Of a stretch of DNA of 32,549 nt, positions 32,158 through 32,549 are shown one piece after another. Under the pieces are notes generated by a model. The model saw only the letters and a list, made by a program, of their open reading frames with translations, searched no databases and was not told the DNA's origin. The position numbers and the translations under genes are program-made. Source of the DNA: Clostridiales bacterium UBA1206 (GTDB lineage: Bacteria > Bacillota > Clostridia > Oscillospirales > CAG-382); the NCBI GenBank assembly GCA_002310055.1, contig DBXS01000018.1, forward strand, positions 50,570 to 83,118. Direction: 5' to 3'. Each line of letters begins with the position of its first letter. Within the stretch, counting starts at the first letter, position 1.

Positions 32158-32549
32158 TGAAAAACACAAAGGCAGTAAAGATCGGCAATATTCTTATCGG
32201 CGGCGGCAATCCTGTCGCCGTTCAATCTATGACAAACACCGACACCGCCGACCGCGCTTCAACTCTGCGGCAGATAAAGCGGCTGGAGCGCGCAGGGTGC
32301 GAAATAGTGCGTTTTACCGTGAACACGTTTGACGCGGCAAAGAATATCGCGTATTATAAAGAACATACCTCAGTCCCGCTCGTTGCGGATATCCATTTCG
32401 ATTACAAGCTCGCGCTCGAATCCGCCGCCGCCGGCATAGACAAGATACGCATCAACCCCGGCAACATAGGCGGCGCCGACCGGGTGAAAAAGGTGTGCGA
32501 TACCTGCCGCCTTCACAATATCCCCATCCGCGTGGGCGTCAACGGCGGC
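32157..32549 (+). CDS. ispG: 4-hydroxy-3-methylbut-2-enyl diphosphate synthase, 5' part
   Basis: The visible 131 residues match the N-terminal TIM-barrel part of IspG (GcpE), which reduces methylerythritol cyclodiphosphate in the MEP pathway: VKIGNILIGGGNPVAVQSMTNTDT, LVADIHFDYKLALESA and KIRINPGNIGG. The start ATG overlaps the rseP stop by one base (TGATG). The C-terminal [4Fe-4S] domain lies past the right edge. Confidence 0.95.
   Translation, partial: MKNTKAVKIGNILIGGGNPVAVQSMTNTDTADRASTLRQIKRLERAGCEIVRFTVNTFDAAKNIAYYKEHTSVPLVADIHFDYKLALESAAAGIDKIRINPGNIGGADRVKKVCDTCRLHNIPIRVGVNGG

Overview
The window looks like a chromosomal segment from a GC-rich member of the Clostridia (Firmicutes), probably an uncultured gut anaerobe. 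Supporting signs are an NAD(P)-linked electron-bifurcating type [FeFe]-hydrogenase operon, a DUF6472-like small protein, Firmicutes gene orders (infC-rpmI-rplT behind an L20-type leader; pyrH-frr-uppS-cdsA-dxr-rseP-ispG), strong Shine-Dalgarno sites, lipoproteins with acidic Ser/Glu-rich linkers and TTGACA/TATAAT promoters. Genus cannot be settled from the sequence. No tRNA, rRNA, CRISPR array, IS element or phage gene was seen.

Layout. 1-5340 (minus strand): hydrogenase operon. It starts with the NuoE/HndA-like subunit, passes through six regulatory-looking genes (DRTGG, RsbW-like ATPase, HydS-like iron hydrogenase, DRTGG, PHP phosphoesterase, second HATPase), then HndB, and runs off the left edge inside the NuoF/HndC flavoprotein. 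5449-8147: a secreted protein with five OB-like repeats (plus strand) and a convergent cell-wall amidase. 8221-10980: translation genes infC, rpmI, rplT and rpsU, then deoC and cdd for nucleoside salvage. 10988-18310: an accessory region with a glycosidase-like protein, an orphan solute-binding lipoprotein, a CotH-kinase-like lipoprotein, a DUF6472-like protein, an SGNH esterase lipoprotein and an unrecognised membrane-anchored protein. 18388-25682: uvrB, uvrA, a TIGR03960-type radical SAM protein and its DUF2344 partner, closely spaced. 25746-27122: a metzincin-like lipoprotein. 27148-32549: pyrH, frr, uppS, cdsA, dxr, rseP and the 5' part of ispG, covering UMP phosphorylation, ribosome recycling, lipid-carrier and phospholipid synthesis, intramembrane proteolysis and the MEP isoprenoid pathway.

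The most interesting part is the hydrogenase operon. Electron-transfer subunits are interleaved with a hydrogenase-like protein whose canonical proton-relay cysteine is an alanine (as in sensory hydrogenases), two GHKL ATPases, two DRTGG proteins and a PHP phosphoesterase. This suggests a built-in redox or H2 sensing and phospho-signalling module. Other notable points are the ATC start of infC behind a mutually exclusive leader fold, an A-B-A-B-A array of OB-like domains, a uniform TGn extended -10 in every promoter I could place, and two AT-rich perfect dyads upstream of an unknown gene.
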